64,000 bases of DNA from contig OZ255624.1 in NCBI GenBank assembly GCA_965276675.1, positions 3,906,001-3,970,000 on the forward strand. Reading direction: 5' to 3'. The translations under genes and the position numbers were made by a program. Of this stretch, positions 54,755 through 63,496 are shown one piece after another. The DNA comes from G965276675 sp965276675 (GTDB lineage: Bacteria; Acidobacteriota; Terriglobia; Terriglobales; Acidobacteriaceae). Within the stretch, counting starts at the first letter, position 1. Each line of letters begins with the position of its first letter. The notes under the pieces were generated by a model. It made no database searches. It was given only the letters and a program-made list of their open reading frames with translations, and had not been told where the DNA came from.

Positions 54755-55418
54755 AAGCACGAGTGTAGACCAGCTTAGAACAGCGACAATCGCGCGAATT
54801 CGCCATAGTGGGATTATTCCAATCGTTCGAGTGCCTTCCGCGGAACAAGCCTTCTGTGCCGTTGAAGGTATTGTTGCCGCCGGTATCGACGTGATTGAGA
54901 TCACGTTGACCATTCCCAACGCATTGCAGACTATTGAAACCTTGTCGAAGCGTTATGGAGACGAGTTGCTGGTTGGCGCTGGCACGGTGCTGGATGCGGA
55001 AACTTGCCGCTCCGCACTACTGGCGGGCGCGCAGTTCATCGTTAGTCCCGCACTTGATAATCGTGTAGTCGAGGAGGCTCATCGGAACAACAAAATCTGT
55101 ATGCCCGGCGCGCTCACACCTACTGAAGTGCTCGCGGCCTGGCAGGCCGGAGCGGATCTGGTAAAGATCTTTCCTTGCGGGCTGTTCGGAGGGCCGAAAT
55201 ACATCAGAGCACTCAAGGGCCCATTTCCTCATATAAGCTTTGTGCCCACAGCGGGAGTCGATGTCGACAACATCGCCGAGTTCCTTGCAGCAGGGGCGGT
55301 CGCCGTTGGCGTGGGTGAAAAGATCTTCACTCGCGAGGCGCTCGAGGCAGGCAACGTAGATCTCATCTATTCAAATGCATGCCGCTTCGTGGAAGCAATT
55401 CAATCGGCAGGCAGATGA
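54744..55418 (+). CDS. KDPG/KHG-type aldolase
   Basis: 224 residues, standard for the 2-keto-3-deoxy-6-phosphogluconate aldolase family. The catalytic Glu appears in VIEITLTIPN, the Schiff-base Lys in AGADLVKIFPCGLFGGPKYI, and phosphate-type contacts in GAGTVLDAETC and PTAGVDVDNIAEFLAAGAVAVGVG. Its ATG lies inside the kinase stop region (11-base overlap), so it is translationally coupled. It would split a 2-keto-3-deoxy acid (phosphate) to pyruvate and an aldehyde. The GH36-kinase-aldolase order suggests a pathway for galactose-type acids. Confidence 0.93.
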   Translation: MASKSTSVDQLRTATIARIRHSGIIPIVRVPSAEQAFCAVEGIVAAGIDVIEITLTIPNALQTIETLSKRYGDELLVGAGTVLDAETCRSALLAGAQFIVSPALDNRVVEEAHRNNKICMPGALTPTEVLAAWQAGADLVKIFPCGLFGGPKYIRALKGPFPHISFVPTAGVDVDNIAEFLAAGAVAVGVGEKIFTREALEAGNVDLIYSNACRFVEAIQSAGR

Positions 55419-55716
55419 TCCGTCGTTTCGGAACTAATAGGTAGGCTGCAAGACGCCAAGCGAGGGTACGGTGAAAGGGCCACAGTGGTCTGCGTTAAGC
55501 AGCGAGGTCAAGTGCTGGCGACTCGGTACTGGCGAGATTTACTTCTCAAGTCTTATCCGGCAGCAGTCCCGGAGGCCGCTACGATTGTTCTGGTTTACGG
55601 CAATAAGTTGACTTAGCCTTAAGTTTATTCGAAAGAACTAAATCCGTTCGTAGAGAATCGTCCCGTATGAATCATGGTCTCCGAAGGTCGGCAATAAACA
55701 AGCGAGAGGAAGAGTT
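55419..55716. other. intergenic region, nothing recognised
   Basis: About 298 bases between the aldolase and the P450 gene. No gene, hairpin or regulatory word could be supported. Confidence 0.4.
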
Positions 55717-56952
55717 ATGACCTACAATTCCACAGCAGCGCTCGATAACGTGCTTGTGTCTAAAGAGTTTCTCGCAGATCCCTATCCGGTTTTGCACCAG
55801 TTACGCGAGGAGGATCCAGTCCATTGGAGTGACTCGATTGGCGGCTGGGTGCTGACGAAATATGACGACATCGTGAGTACGTTCAAAGACTCGGAGCGGT
55901 ATTCGAATGAGGGGCGTCTCGCCCGGGCCGTTGAGTATCTAGCGGCCGAGTCGCGCGCCAAGTTAAAAACCTTTGAAGACCACTACCGCACCAAAGGCCT
56001 TCTTCATTCCGATCCGCCCGATCATACCCGCCTGCGTAAGCTGGTGACAAAGGCGTTTACACCGCGCATGATTGAGGTCCTACAGCCTAGAATTCAGGAA
56101 ATTGTGAACGAGCTGCTGGACGTGGGTCTGCGTGAAGGCGGGATGGACATCATTGCGGATTTTGCCGTGCCCTTGCCAATCACCGTCCTTGCTGAAATTC
56201 TGGGTGCCCCCATGGCCGACCGGATGCTGTTCAAGCACTGGGCAGATGCGCTGCTGGCCTTTCAGGGGGTGAATAAGCCGGGAGAGGACGTCCTCCTCCG
56301 CGCCCAAGCAGCGCTGGTTGAAATTCGCTCTTACCTTACGGAGCTGATTCGCAAAACCCGGGGCCAGTCAGGCAAAGATCTGATCAGTGAGCTGGTAGCG
56401 GCCGAGTCGGAAGGAGACAAACTTTCGGAAGCGGAGCTGCTTAATACCTGCATCACTCTGCTCGTCGCCGGTCACGAAACCACCACATCCATGATCGGCA
56501 ATGGGATTTATGCGCTTCTGTCACACGCGGACCAGTGGCATCTGCTAAAAGATGACCCGTCGCTTCTCACCTCGGCAATCGAAGAAGTCCTTCGTTATGA
56601 AAGCCCGGTTTCACGGCAGCCCCGTCTTATGAAACATGATGCGGAATTGGGCAGTAAGCACATTAAGAAGGGGCAGATGGTGTTCCAGATGCTCAACGCA
56701 GCAAATCGCGATCCGGCCTACTTCACGGAACCCGACACATTTGAAGTCCGGCGACAGAAGAATCGTCACATTGCCTTTGGTTTAGGCATCCACTTCTGCG
56801 TTGGCGCGGTGCTCTCCCGGACTGAAGGTCAGATCGTATTCGGCACGTTACGTGAGCGGGTGCCTGACATGCAGCTTGTTAACGGGGAGCCTGCCTGGGA
56901 TTTGCAGAAGCCTAATTCACGAATGTTGAAGACGCTGCCCGTGCTGTTTTGA
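55717..56952 (+). CDS. cytochrome P450
   Basis: 411 residues, the bacterial class size. The haem-binding signature is HIAFGLGIHFCVGAVLSRTEG (Cys ligand), the ExxR motif is EEVLRYESPV, and the oxygen-activating I helix is LLVAGHETTTSMIGNGIYALL. DPPDHTRLRKLVTKAFTPR lies near residue 100. It is a soluble CYP of the PksS/CYP107-like type and needs ferredoxin and reductase partners, neither of which is next to it. GAGGAAGAG precedes the ATG. It stands alone amid sugar genes; hydroxylation or O-demethylation of a glycan or aglycone is a guess. Confidence 0.95.
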   Translation: MTYNSTAALDNVLVSKEFLADPYPVLHQLREEDPVHWSDSIGGWVLTKYDDIVSTFKDSERYSNEGRLARAVEYLAAESRAKLKTFEDHYRTKGLLHSDPPDHTRLRKLVTKAFTPRMIEVLQPRIQEIVNELLDVGLREGGMDIIADFAVPLPITVLAEILGAPMADRMLFKHWADALLAFQGVNKPGEDVLLRAQAALVEIRSYLTELIRKTRGQSGKDLISELVAAESEGDKLSEAELLNTCITLLVAGHETTTSMIGNGIYALLSHADQWHLLKDDPSLLTSAIEEVLRYESPVSRQPRLMKHDAELGSKHIKKGQMVFQMLNAANRDPAYFTEPDTFEVRRQKNRHIAFGLGIHFCVGAVLSRTEGQIVFGTLRERVPDMQLVNGEPAWDLQKPNSRMLKTLPVLF

Positions 56953-57346
56953 TATGGTTACTGCCCTGCACAACTGATCGCGGCGGCATCGAACCAGAAT
57001 CCGCCGGTACGTCTCACAGGCCAATGTAGCACCGACGTTCCGCGTTAGCCAGCTAGCCCTCTGGTGCACCAGGATGTCTCTACTCCCCATGCTCTATGGT
57101 GGTCGGAGATACCATTCCCGTGTCGACCCATGTTTGACCGATCGAGCAGAACCCGCAGAGGACTGAGGCAAAAATGCCCCAAGCCGCGGCACTATTCAGG
57201 CTCTGGTCACGCCTCCGCATATATTTAAAATTATCGTAGGCAACATTGTTTCTCTTACTCTCGGTATTATGCATATGCGCAGCTATTCCCTCCTTCCAAG
57301 TCGTCCTATGTTGGAATATTGAGACCGAGGTTGCCAGTGTAGCCCT

Positions 57347-57364
57347 TTCAATATATTGAACAAA
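57347..57364 (+). promoter_or_regulatory. IclR-type box upstream of dehydratase gene
   Basis: TTCAATATATTGAACAAA, the most symmetric copy (TTCAATATATTGAA is a perfect palindrome). It is 92 bases before the GTG start of the enolase-superfamily gene. The rest of 56953-57455 shows no supported gene. Confidence 0.65.
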
Positions 57365-57455
57365 GGGGATTAACAAGCTAAAAGTGTTAAAGTAGGATTA
57401 AGTAAGTTGATTAATTAGCTGACATTTGGGAAGACGGTTCCAATGGAAAAGCCCT

Positions 57456-58622
57456 GTGAAGATCACCGGAGTTGAAACCTACGCGGTTAGCGCGGGGTGG
57501 AAGAACTGGTTGTTTCTGAAGCTATGCACTGACAGCGACGTCTATGGAATTGCTGAAGCCACCATTAATGGATTTATCGCCACGACAGAAGCGGCAGTCC
57601 ATGAGCTGACTCATTTCGTGATTGGCAAAGACCCACGACAGGTCAATGCAGTCGCCGATGCGATAATCAGCCCTATTGCCGATGTCGGCCATATCCATCG
57701 CCTGGTAATGGCAGCCATAGAGGTCGCCTGCTGGGATATATTGGGGAAAACATTGGGAGTGCCGATCTGGCAGCTCTTAGGAGGCAAGCACCGCGATTCT
57801 ATTCCGGCATATGCCAACGGCTGGTACCGAACTGAACGAACGCCAGAACACTTTGTACAGATTGCGGAAACGGTTATCGCTAAAGGTTTCCAAGCACTGA
57901 AACTCGATCCCTTTGGAACGGCAAAGTGGTTTGGCAGCAATGCGGACGTGGACCTGGCTTACGAGATCGTCCACGCTCTCCGGAAACGGTTCGGCAAAGA
58001 TTTGAAAATTTTGATTGATGTACATACCCGCTTTGTTCCCAGCGAGTCCTTACGTATCGCCAACAAATTGGCCGATTTGGATATCTTCTGGTGGGAGGAG
58101 CCGACAACAAGCGAACGTGAGGAGCTTACAAATGAAATTGCCTTTCAGTGTCCGATACGCGTGGCCACCGGCGAACAGTTTAGCAAGATTGGGCAATTTG
58201 AAACATTAGCACGTGGCGGACGCGTTGACATATATCAGCCCGAACCGATGTCACTCGGCGGCATCACTAATACCATTGCAGTAGCCAACATCGCGCGAGC
58301 CAATGGCGCCTGGATTGCACCTCACCAGAGCGGCGGCCCTGTCGCGACGGCAGTATGCTTGCAACTAGCCGCAATAATTCCGAACTTCCTTATCCAGGAG
58401 CACTTTGACCCTTTCAATGAACAGTGGACCAGACAACTCGTCACATGGACGCCCGATCTCGACCCCAAGACCGGACATCTTTCGCTGCCAACTGCCCCGG
58501 GTCTCGGATTGGATCTGAATATGGATGTGGTGCGAGATCATCCTTACGACCCGAATGCGTATTTCGATACTTCGACGAAAGGCTGGGAGAAACGACTTGG
58601 GTCCATGAAGGAGCCAAGCTGA
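57456..58622 (+). CDS. enolase-superfamily (mandelate racemase-like) sugar-acid dehydratase
   Basis: 388 residues from GTG 57456, with GGAAAAG 5 bases upstream and the first residues MKITGVETYAVS in family position; a TTG at 57426 would be 10 codons longer. Motifs are AAIEVACWDILGKTLGVPIWQLLGGKHRDSIPAYAN and FQALKLDPFG with the Lys. LIDVHTRF provides Asp and His, FWWEEPTTSE the first Glu, VATGEQFSK the second and WIAPHQSGGP the base His. The DVHTRF type is near galactonate/mannonate-like dehydratases. It would make 2-keto-3-deoxy acids and is a second such enzyme besides 43346. The DapA-type aldolase at 62522 could use its product. Confidence 0.9.
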   Translation: MKITGVETYAVSAGWKNWLFLKLCTDSDVYGIAEATINGFIATTEAAVHELTHFVIGKDPRQVNAVADAIISPIADVGHIHRLVMAAIEVACWDILGKTLGVPIWQLLGGKHRDSIPAYANGWYRTERTPEHFVQIAETVIAKGFQALKLDPFGTAKWFGSNADVDLAYEIVHALRKRFGKDLKILIDVHTRFVPSESLRIANKLADLDIFWWEEPTTSEREELTNEIAFQCPIRVATGEQFSKIGQFETLARGGRVDIYQPEPMSLGGITNTIAVANIARANGAWIAPHQSGGPVATAVCLQLAAIIPNFLIQEHFDPFNEQWTRQLVTWTPDLDPKTGHLSLPTAPGLGLDLNMDVVRDHPYDPNAYFDTSTKGWEKRLGSMKEPS

Positions 58623-58799
58623 TACCAAGAGGACCAATCAATTGGGTATAATTTACGCCGGGATAAGTAATTTGTTGCACAAGTAAAGGACGAACAGCAT
58701 GGGTTGGAGACATCGAAGGTGCCGCACTACTTCCGATACATCTTCTCTGTTCTCAAATTCATGATTGTGAACGCCTCATCCTGCTCGGCCGCAGAGGTT

Positions 58800-61202
58800 C
58801 TAGACGGCCTCAAATAAAAGAAGTTCCGAGGTTAGGGCACCCTGAAGTTGGACTGTGACACCCTGCTCCATCAAAACGAAGCCGTCTACCAGGCTCGTCT
58901 CCCCTAGATTGTCAAAGGTTACGCGATAGCGCTTTGAGACATCAAGGCCTCTTAGTCGCAATCGATACTCTGGCTCAGTCGGAACCGAAAGCTGGAAGAG
59001 TCCACAAATACCCCGCGTACGATCTTCCGATCCCAATTCGAGGACGCCCCAGCCGTGCGGGTCGACGCCCGAAACCTCAGGTGTGTGGTGATAAATCCGG
59101 CTTGTGCTTATGAATGGACGTACGAAGTTCTTGTAGAGATCTACCCATCGTTTGGCGCGGTTTAAAAAGATCGGATTAGGCTGCGCTCCCAGAGGGTATA
59201 AAAAACCAAATTTTGGCTCAACGAATAGCAGCAAGCGGGACTGGAAGTCGAAGTCCGCCGCGGTTTGACCGCTCTGTCCGCCAAGCAGCCGGTCTACGGA
59301 TTCTGGCGGAAGCGCCATGGTCATCCCGTTCGTGATTAAAAAGGAGCGCGGGGCGATCTGCCAGTCCGTGACATCCGTATGATGGAACCACCTCACCATG
59401 CCGATGTCGGTGCGACCACCCCCGCCGGCACAATTCTCAAAGATAACGTTTGGAAATCGCGCTCGCAATCGTTCATAAATGCCATACAAAGTCTGATAGT
59501 AGCGCCAATAGCCATTTTCTATATAGCCCTCTTTCATAGTTTTAATCCCACGGCCCGGGACTGTGTTGTAATCCAACCGGAAGAAGTCAAGCTTGTTCTC
59601 CTCGATGACTCGACCGATTTCGCTCTCCATCCATTTGGCGGCCTCGGGATTCGTCAGATCGAGTTGCCCACCCATCTTCCGTACTCCGTCATAATTCATC
59701 GCTAGCCAATCCGGATGCTCTTTGGCAACTTGGCTTGTATCTCCAATCCGTTCTGCATCCATCCACAGACCCCATAGCATACCTCCTGCATGAACTCGCT
59801 CACGGAAGGGTTCGAGGCCTTGCGGAAATCGTTCACGATTCACGACTGCATCGCCGACCATCTTCCACCAGAAGCTTCCAGGCGGCGCGTACCAACTGGC
59901 GTCAATGAAGAAGACCTCGGCGCCCATCTCCTTTGCCTCGTCGATCGCATGATTTACCTGCTCCGTCGTAATCTCGATCTCCGGTCCGATGCCGGATTCA
60001 ATCAATCCCCCATGGCCGCGCGATTGCGGCAAGAGCACGCTTTGGCGGAGATGCCGATGCATAGCCTGAACCGCAGTGTCGAGGTCGCCGAAGACAAGCC
60101 CAAGATGCATTTCCGGAGTCGCAACTGTCTCGTTTGGAGCAATGATCCGCATGGGAGCTATGGAGTCCGGTCCCGCACTGAAGCTCAGCGCGGCGGCGTC
60201 GCCCTGCTTTCCAATCTCGGGATCGAGGTCGAAGCCGAAGCTGTACCCTCCCGTCCAGGCCAGTTGACCAATGAAGAATTCTCCCGTGGCGTTATTACGA
60301 AGCATAAACAGCGGATGCCGGTATCGATCGCGGCGATATCGTCCGTCAATCCGATATTCTGCTTCAGGCATGTCGTGCCAATGGAAGTTTCCTTCTTCCC
60401 CCCACCTGGACCCATCGAAATACCCAAGGGAATACAAAGGCACAGATGTCCCATTGAGATGAGAGCGCCAACGATCATTCTTGCGCAGCACGCCGCTCCA
60501 TGAGCTCGCTTTGGCCAGCGCAGCAGGACGGTTTCCAGTATTTGTCACTTCCAGCCAGCGCGTAAGAACCGGTGTTCCATCCAACTTTGTGTGAATCTTA
60601 ACGCTCACTGGCCGAACAGCATGGTTCAGTGTGACAACGATGTGCATGTTTGCTTTGCCAGAAGAGGTCTTCTCCAGGCCCTGCCACTTCCAATCCGTTA
60701 CCAGTGACTGTCCGTCAATCTCTAATTCGAATGCCTCCGGCGCGGGATACTCTTCCGGGTCGATACGCCCATCATAAAAATTGATATAGCCAGCGCCATT
60801 CCATCCGCGTCCGACGAACTGCCCATTGGTAAGCGATTCTTCATACACTACCCAACCTGTGCGATAGCTAATTATCGGCTCTGGTTGTTCAACGACAAAT
60901 ACATCGGACCATTCGGATATGGCTGCTCTATTATCCTGTTTACTCGGCGTAGAACCCGCGCTCAGCCCTCCCTTAGAGGTACGCGCAGTCGCAGGCACAG
61001 CCTGCCTTTGCCTGGAAGTTGCAGCCTCCTGGGTAGCTGAACCTCCGCCCGCTGCTCCGTGATTCTCAGATCCGTAAAGAGCTGAATCAGAAGCCAAGGA
61101 AGTAGAAGTTTCCAAACTCCAGGCCTCTCGGCCATCTACTAGCAGACCTGCATAACCGGCCAAAAGGATTTTGCCTGCATCCCGACGTGAAATCGACCTC
61201 AT
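58800..61202 (-). CDS. GH36 alpha-galactosidase-like enzyme, Tat-exported
   Basis: 800 residues from ATG 61202, with AGGGG about 10 bases upstream. SRRDAGKILLAGYAGLL is a twin-arginine signal; an ATG at 61328 would precede it by 42 residues. After a low-complexity Ser/Thr/Ala linker, an N-terminal beta-sandwich (about 95-330) leads to the GH36 barrel: FFIDASWYAPPGSFWW, GMLWGLWMDAERIGD. Asp544 (FRLDYN) is the nucleophile and Asp610 (HHTDVTDW) the acid/base, with FENCAGGGGRTDIGM between. Unlike the enzyme at 50759, it lacks the NPCBM-like part, and its GGGGRTD motif is closer to classical GH36. An IclR-type box lies 196 bases upstream. Its function is probably release of alpha-galactosides. Confidence 0.92.
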   Translation of the reverse strand: MRSISRRDAGKILLAGYAGLLVDGREAWSLETSTSLASDSALYGSENHGAAGGGSATQEAATSRQRQAVPATARTSKGGLSAGSTPSKQDNRAAISEWSDVFVVEQPEPIISYRTGWVVYEESLTNGQFVGRGWNGAGYINFYDGRIDPEEYPAPEAFELEIDGQSLVTDWKWQGLEKTSSGKANMHIVVTLNHAVRPVSVKIHTKLDGTPVLTRWLEVTNTGNRPAALAKASSWSGVLRKNDRWRSHLNGTSVPLYSLGYFDGSRWGEEGNFHWHDMPEAEYRIDGRYRRDRYRHPLFMLRNNATGEFFIGQLAWTGGYSFGFDLDPEIGKQGDAAALSFSAGPDSIAPMRIIAPNETVATPEMHLGLVFGDLDTAVQAMHRHLRQSVLLPQSRGHGGLIESGIGPEIEITTEQVNHAIDEAKEMGAEVFFIDASWYAPPGSFWWKMVGDAVVNRERFPQGLEPFRERVHAGGMLWGLWMDAERIGDTSQVAKEHPDWLAMNYDGVRKMGGQLDLTNPEAAKWMESEIGRVIEENKLDFFRLDYNTVPGRGIKTMKEGYIENGYWRYYQTLYGIYERLRARFPNVIFENCAGGGGRTDIGMVRWFHHTDVTDWQIAPRSFLITNGMTMALPPESVDRLLGGQSGQTAADFDFQSRLLLFVEPKFGFLYPLGAQPNPIFLNRAKRWVDLYKNFVRPFISTSRIYHHTPEVSGVDPHGWGVLELGSEDRTRGICGLFQLSVPTEPEYRLRLRGLDVSKRYRVTFDNLGETSLVDGFVLMEQGVTVQLQGALTSELLLFEAV

Positions 61203-61397
61203 ATAGGTGCCCCTGTTCTTCCTGATGCAGCAAGCTCTTAACGAACTTAGTAAGGCTTGGCCAGCCGTCTTCGTCCTGAAGTCGTCAGCTGGTGGGCGAT
61301 GTACCGCATCAGAAAACGCTTGGTGCATGCACTTGCAATCGGCATTAACTCAGTGCTATGAAGTCTCAATCAGCCATGTCCCATGGTCAACAGCTGG

Positions 61398-61415
61398 TTC
61401 AACATATGGAACGAA
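61398..61415 (-). promoter_or_regulatory. IclR-type box upstream of second GH36 gene
   Basis: TTCAACATATGGAACGAA (plus strand), preceded by G. It matches the 50347 word at 15 of 18 positions and lies 196 bases upstream of the GH36 start, in the 363-base gap below the IclR gene. Confidence 0.6.
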
Positions 61416-61565
61416 GGATGAGCGCGACAGCATCGGAGCTAAGCATAGTAAAAGGGGCTTGGAGGGCATGCACGTTAATCTGGAGATGGGGCACTCCGAA
61501 TCCCGGATACGCAGACCAGACGTTTTCTAATCCGTGTTTGTAATATGCCCTTTTCGCACTGATCG

Positions 61566-62393
61566 TCAGTGGCCGGAGAGTTGCAAGGTTATCTCGCGTG
61601 ATGCGCGAATCATCTCCTGTCCAAGGTCACGCAATCGCGTGCTTGCAATTTCGGTCGTTGAGCCGCGCACAGAAATCGCAGCGATGACTACGCCCAGCGG
61701 ATCGACAACTGCGGCAGCCACTGCCCTGACGCCCATAACTTGCTCTTCATCATTTACCGAAAAGCCCTGCGATCTCACTTCAGACAGATGGATTTTCAGT
61801 GCAGCAAGAGACTTGATCGTTCTCGATGTGAATAGGGCAAGCTCACGTCCTCCAAAAAGTTTCCTAAACTCTTCATCCGACAAAGTGGAAATTAAAGCTT
61901 TTCCCTGGGCGGTGCAGTGCAGATCCAGGTGTCGCCCGACCCACGCCCCTCCGCCAGCATCCTGAACCGACGTCACTTTACCGATAATGACTGCTTCCGC
62001 GCCTTTGAGCACCGAGACAGTAGCTGTAAGATTCAGTTTTGCTGATATCTGACGCAGGTGAGCTGTTACTAACGTGCCGAGGTTCAACTCAGCGGTGCTT
62101 GCGCTCGCTACATCGCTGAAGCGAAGTCCGAGTGAGTGACGTCCATTGCTCGCTCGCTGTACATAGCCCCGCGTAGCAAGCGTATAGATCAGGTAGTGGG
62201 TGGTACTCTTCGGCATATTTAGCTTTCGGCTTAGTTCTGATAGCGTGAAGCCACCCCGGGAACTCGCCAGGAGTTCAAACAGATTCATAGCCCGATCCAC
62301 GGCAGGCAGCCTAAAGTGTGGACTCTCTCTGTGAGGCTCAAGTACCAGAGCGCTTGCATCGGCGGTATTTATTGCTGCACCCATAACCTTCAT
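61566..62393 (-). CDS. IclR-family transcriptional regulator
   Basis: 275 residues from ATG 62393 with GAGGAGAT immediately upstream; a longer frame to 62465 lacks a ribosome site. The winged HTH is at about residues 30-95 (DRAMNLFELLASSRGGFTLSELSRKLNMPKSTTHYLIYTLATRGYV), followed by LGLRFSDVASA and the IclR effector domain (LHCTAQGKALISTLSDEEF and GVRAVAAAVVDPLGVVIAAISVRG). Many IclR regulators sense sugar-derived acids such as 2-keto-3-deoxygluconate (KdgR). As the only IclR gene in the window it is the best candidate to bind the TTCAAYATNNTGAAC box. It follows the DapA-type aldolase gene by 129 bases. Confidence 0.92.
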   Translation of the reverse strand: MKVMGAAINTADASALVLEPHRESPHFRLPAVDRAMNLFELLASSRGGFTLSELSRKLNMPKSTTHYLIYTLATRGYVQRASNGRHSLGLRFSDVASASTAELNLGTLVTAHLRQISAKLNLTATVSVLKGAEAVIIGKVTSVQDAGGGAWVGRHLDLHCTAQGKALISTLSDEEFRKLFGGRELALFTSRTIKSLAALKIHLSEVRSQGFSVNDEEQVMGVRAVAAAVVDPLGVVIAAISVRGSTTEIASTRLRDLGQEMIRASREITLQLSGH

Positions 62394-62521
62394 AATCTCC
62401 TCGTAATTTGAGCCAGAAGACTCTTCGTCAGCATGTTTAGCCCTGCTGCTGCGGCCCAAGCTCACTCATCTTCCTTGAAACGCTCTCCGCTATTTGTTTC
62501 GACTTGAGACGCAGAGACTTA

Positions 62522-63496
62522 TTAGCGCTCATGTACTTGATACCCTAATTCTATGAGAAGCCGTACAAGCTCGCCGTGATACTTCATCTCAAGGGGCTGT
62601 ACCGGAAGTTCCGGATCCCCTACTGGTGGCCCAATCAGGTTCAGTGTTGCCTTCATCACGCTGAACCAGTGAGGACCATGCCCCCGCCCGGAATAAGCTG
62701 AGAATTCGAGCCGCATCAACTCTGACAGCACACGCCATTGTTCACGTGCTGACGCAAGGTCGCCGTGGATGGCAATGGTTTCGTAGAATCGTCGTGCTGC
62801 TCGGGGGACGATACTCGGAATTCCTGAGATCCATCCGTGCGCCCCGTGGCAGAGTCCTTCGAAAGCAACTAAATCGATTCCGCAATAGACCCGCAATCCA
62901 CCGCCAGATTGCTGGAGCAGCTGGCAAATGCGATCCGGCTCAGGGTTTGACATCTTTACCCCTGCAATCACGCCGTCGTGGAAGAGAGTTAGCAGTTGGT
63001 CCGTTTTCAGGTCCACACAAGTTAGTGGCACGTTGTGGTAGAAGACGATGGGAATATCGACAGCGTCAGCAATCATCCGATAGTGGTTCATCGTTTGTTC
63101 CGCTGTGGGCGCCATGTAGTAGGGAGGCACAATGAGTAGCGCGTCTGCTCCAGCGGCCGCGGCGTGCTTCGATAACTCGATCGTCGATCGTGTGCTGTAG
63201 TGGTGCGTACCCGCCCATACCGGGACCCGCCCATTATTGAGTTCCAGTATTTTGTCTAGGACGCGCTTGCGCTCTTCCAATTCGAGTACAGTAAACTCGC
63301 CAGAGCTGCCCAGCGGAGAAAGACCATTGGCCCCTTCATCGATCAGCCAGTCGACATGTGGTTTCAACCGTCCAATGTCGATCTTTCCGTCTCCTGAAAA
63401 GGGGGTGACGCAGGAGGCAACGATCCCTGCTGGCAAGGCGCCTTCAGACGAGCCCAGCGCAGAGGAGGACGTCTCCTGTGGGGTTACGATTGACAT
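62522..63496 (-). CDS. DapA-family aldolase/lyase
   Basis: 324 residues from ATG 63496 with GAGG about 9 bases upstream; an earlier in-frame ATG at 63601 would add 35 residues without family homology. It has the dihydrodipicolinate-synthase-family pattern: LSPLGSSGEFTVLELEERKRVL with the Ser/Thr site, PIVFYHNVP with the catalytic Tyr, and GVIAGVKMSNP with the Schiff-base Lys. CVDL...GIDLVAFEG follows. Lysine biosynthesis is unlikely here; 2-keto-3-deoxy-acid aldolases and dehydratases belong to the same family. It would cleave the unphosphorylated product of the dehydratase at 57456. An IclR-type box is about 270 bases upstream. Confidence 0.9.
   Translation of the reverse strand: MSIVTPQETSSSALGSSEGALPAGIVASCVTPFSGDGKIDIGRLKPHVDWLIDEGANGLSPLGSSGEFTVLELEERKRVLDKILELNNGRVPVWAGTHHYSTRSTIELSKHAAAAGADALLIVPPYYMAPTAEQTMNHYRMIADAVDIPIVFYHNVPLTCVDLKTDQLLTLFHDGVIAGVKMSNPEPDRICQLLQQSGGGLRVYCGIDLVAFEGLCHGAHGWISGIPSIVPRAARRFYETIAIHGDLASAREQWRVLSELMRLEFSAYSGRGHGPHWFSVMKATLNLIGPPVGDPELPVQPLEMKYHGELVRLLIELGYQVHER

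Noticed and set aside
57080..57376. Minus-strand open frame of 98 codons
   Set aside because: No recognisable family, and it covers the IclR-type box at 57347 and the promoter region of the dehydratase gene.
59790..60503. Plus-strand open frame of 237 codons
   Set aside because: Antisense to the GH36 gene with clear catalytic motifs.
62522..63496. Lysine-biosynthesis DapA
   Set aside because: The family is broad; position beside IclR and sugar genes and lack of lysine genes favour a keto-deoxy-acid enzyme.
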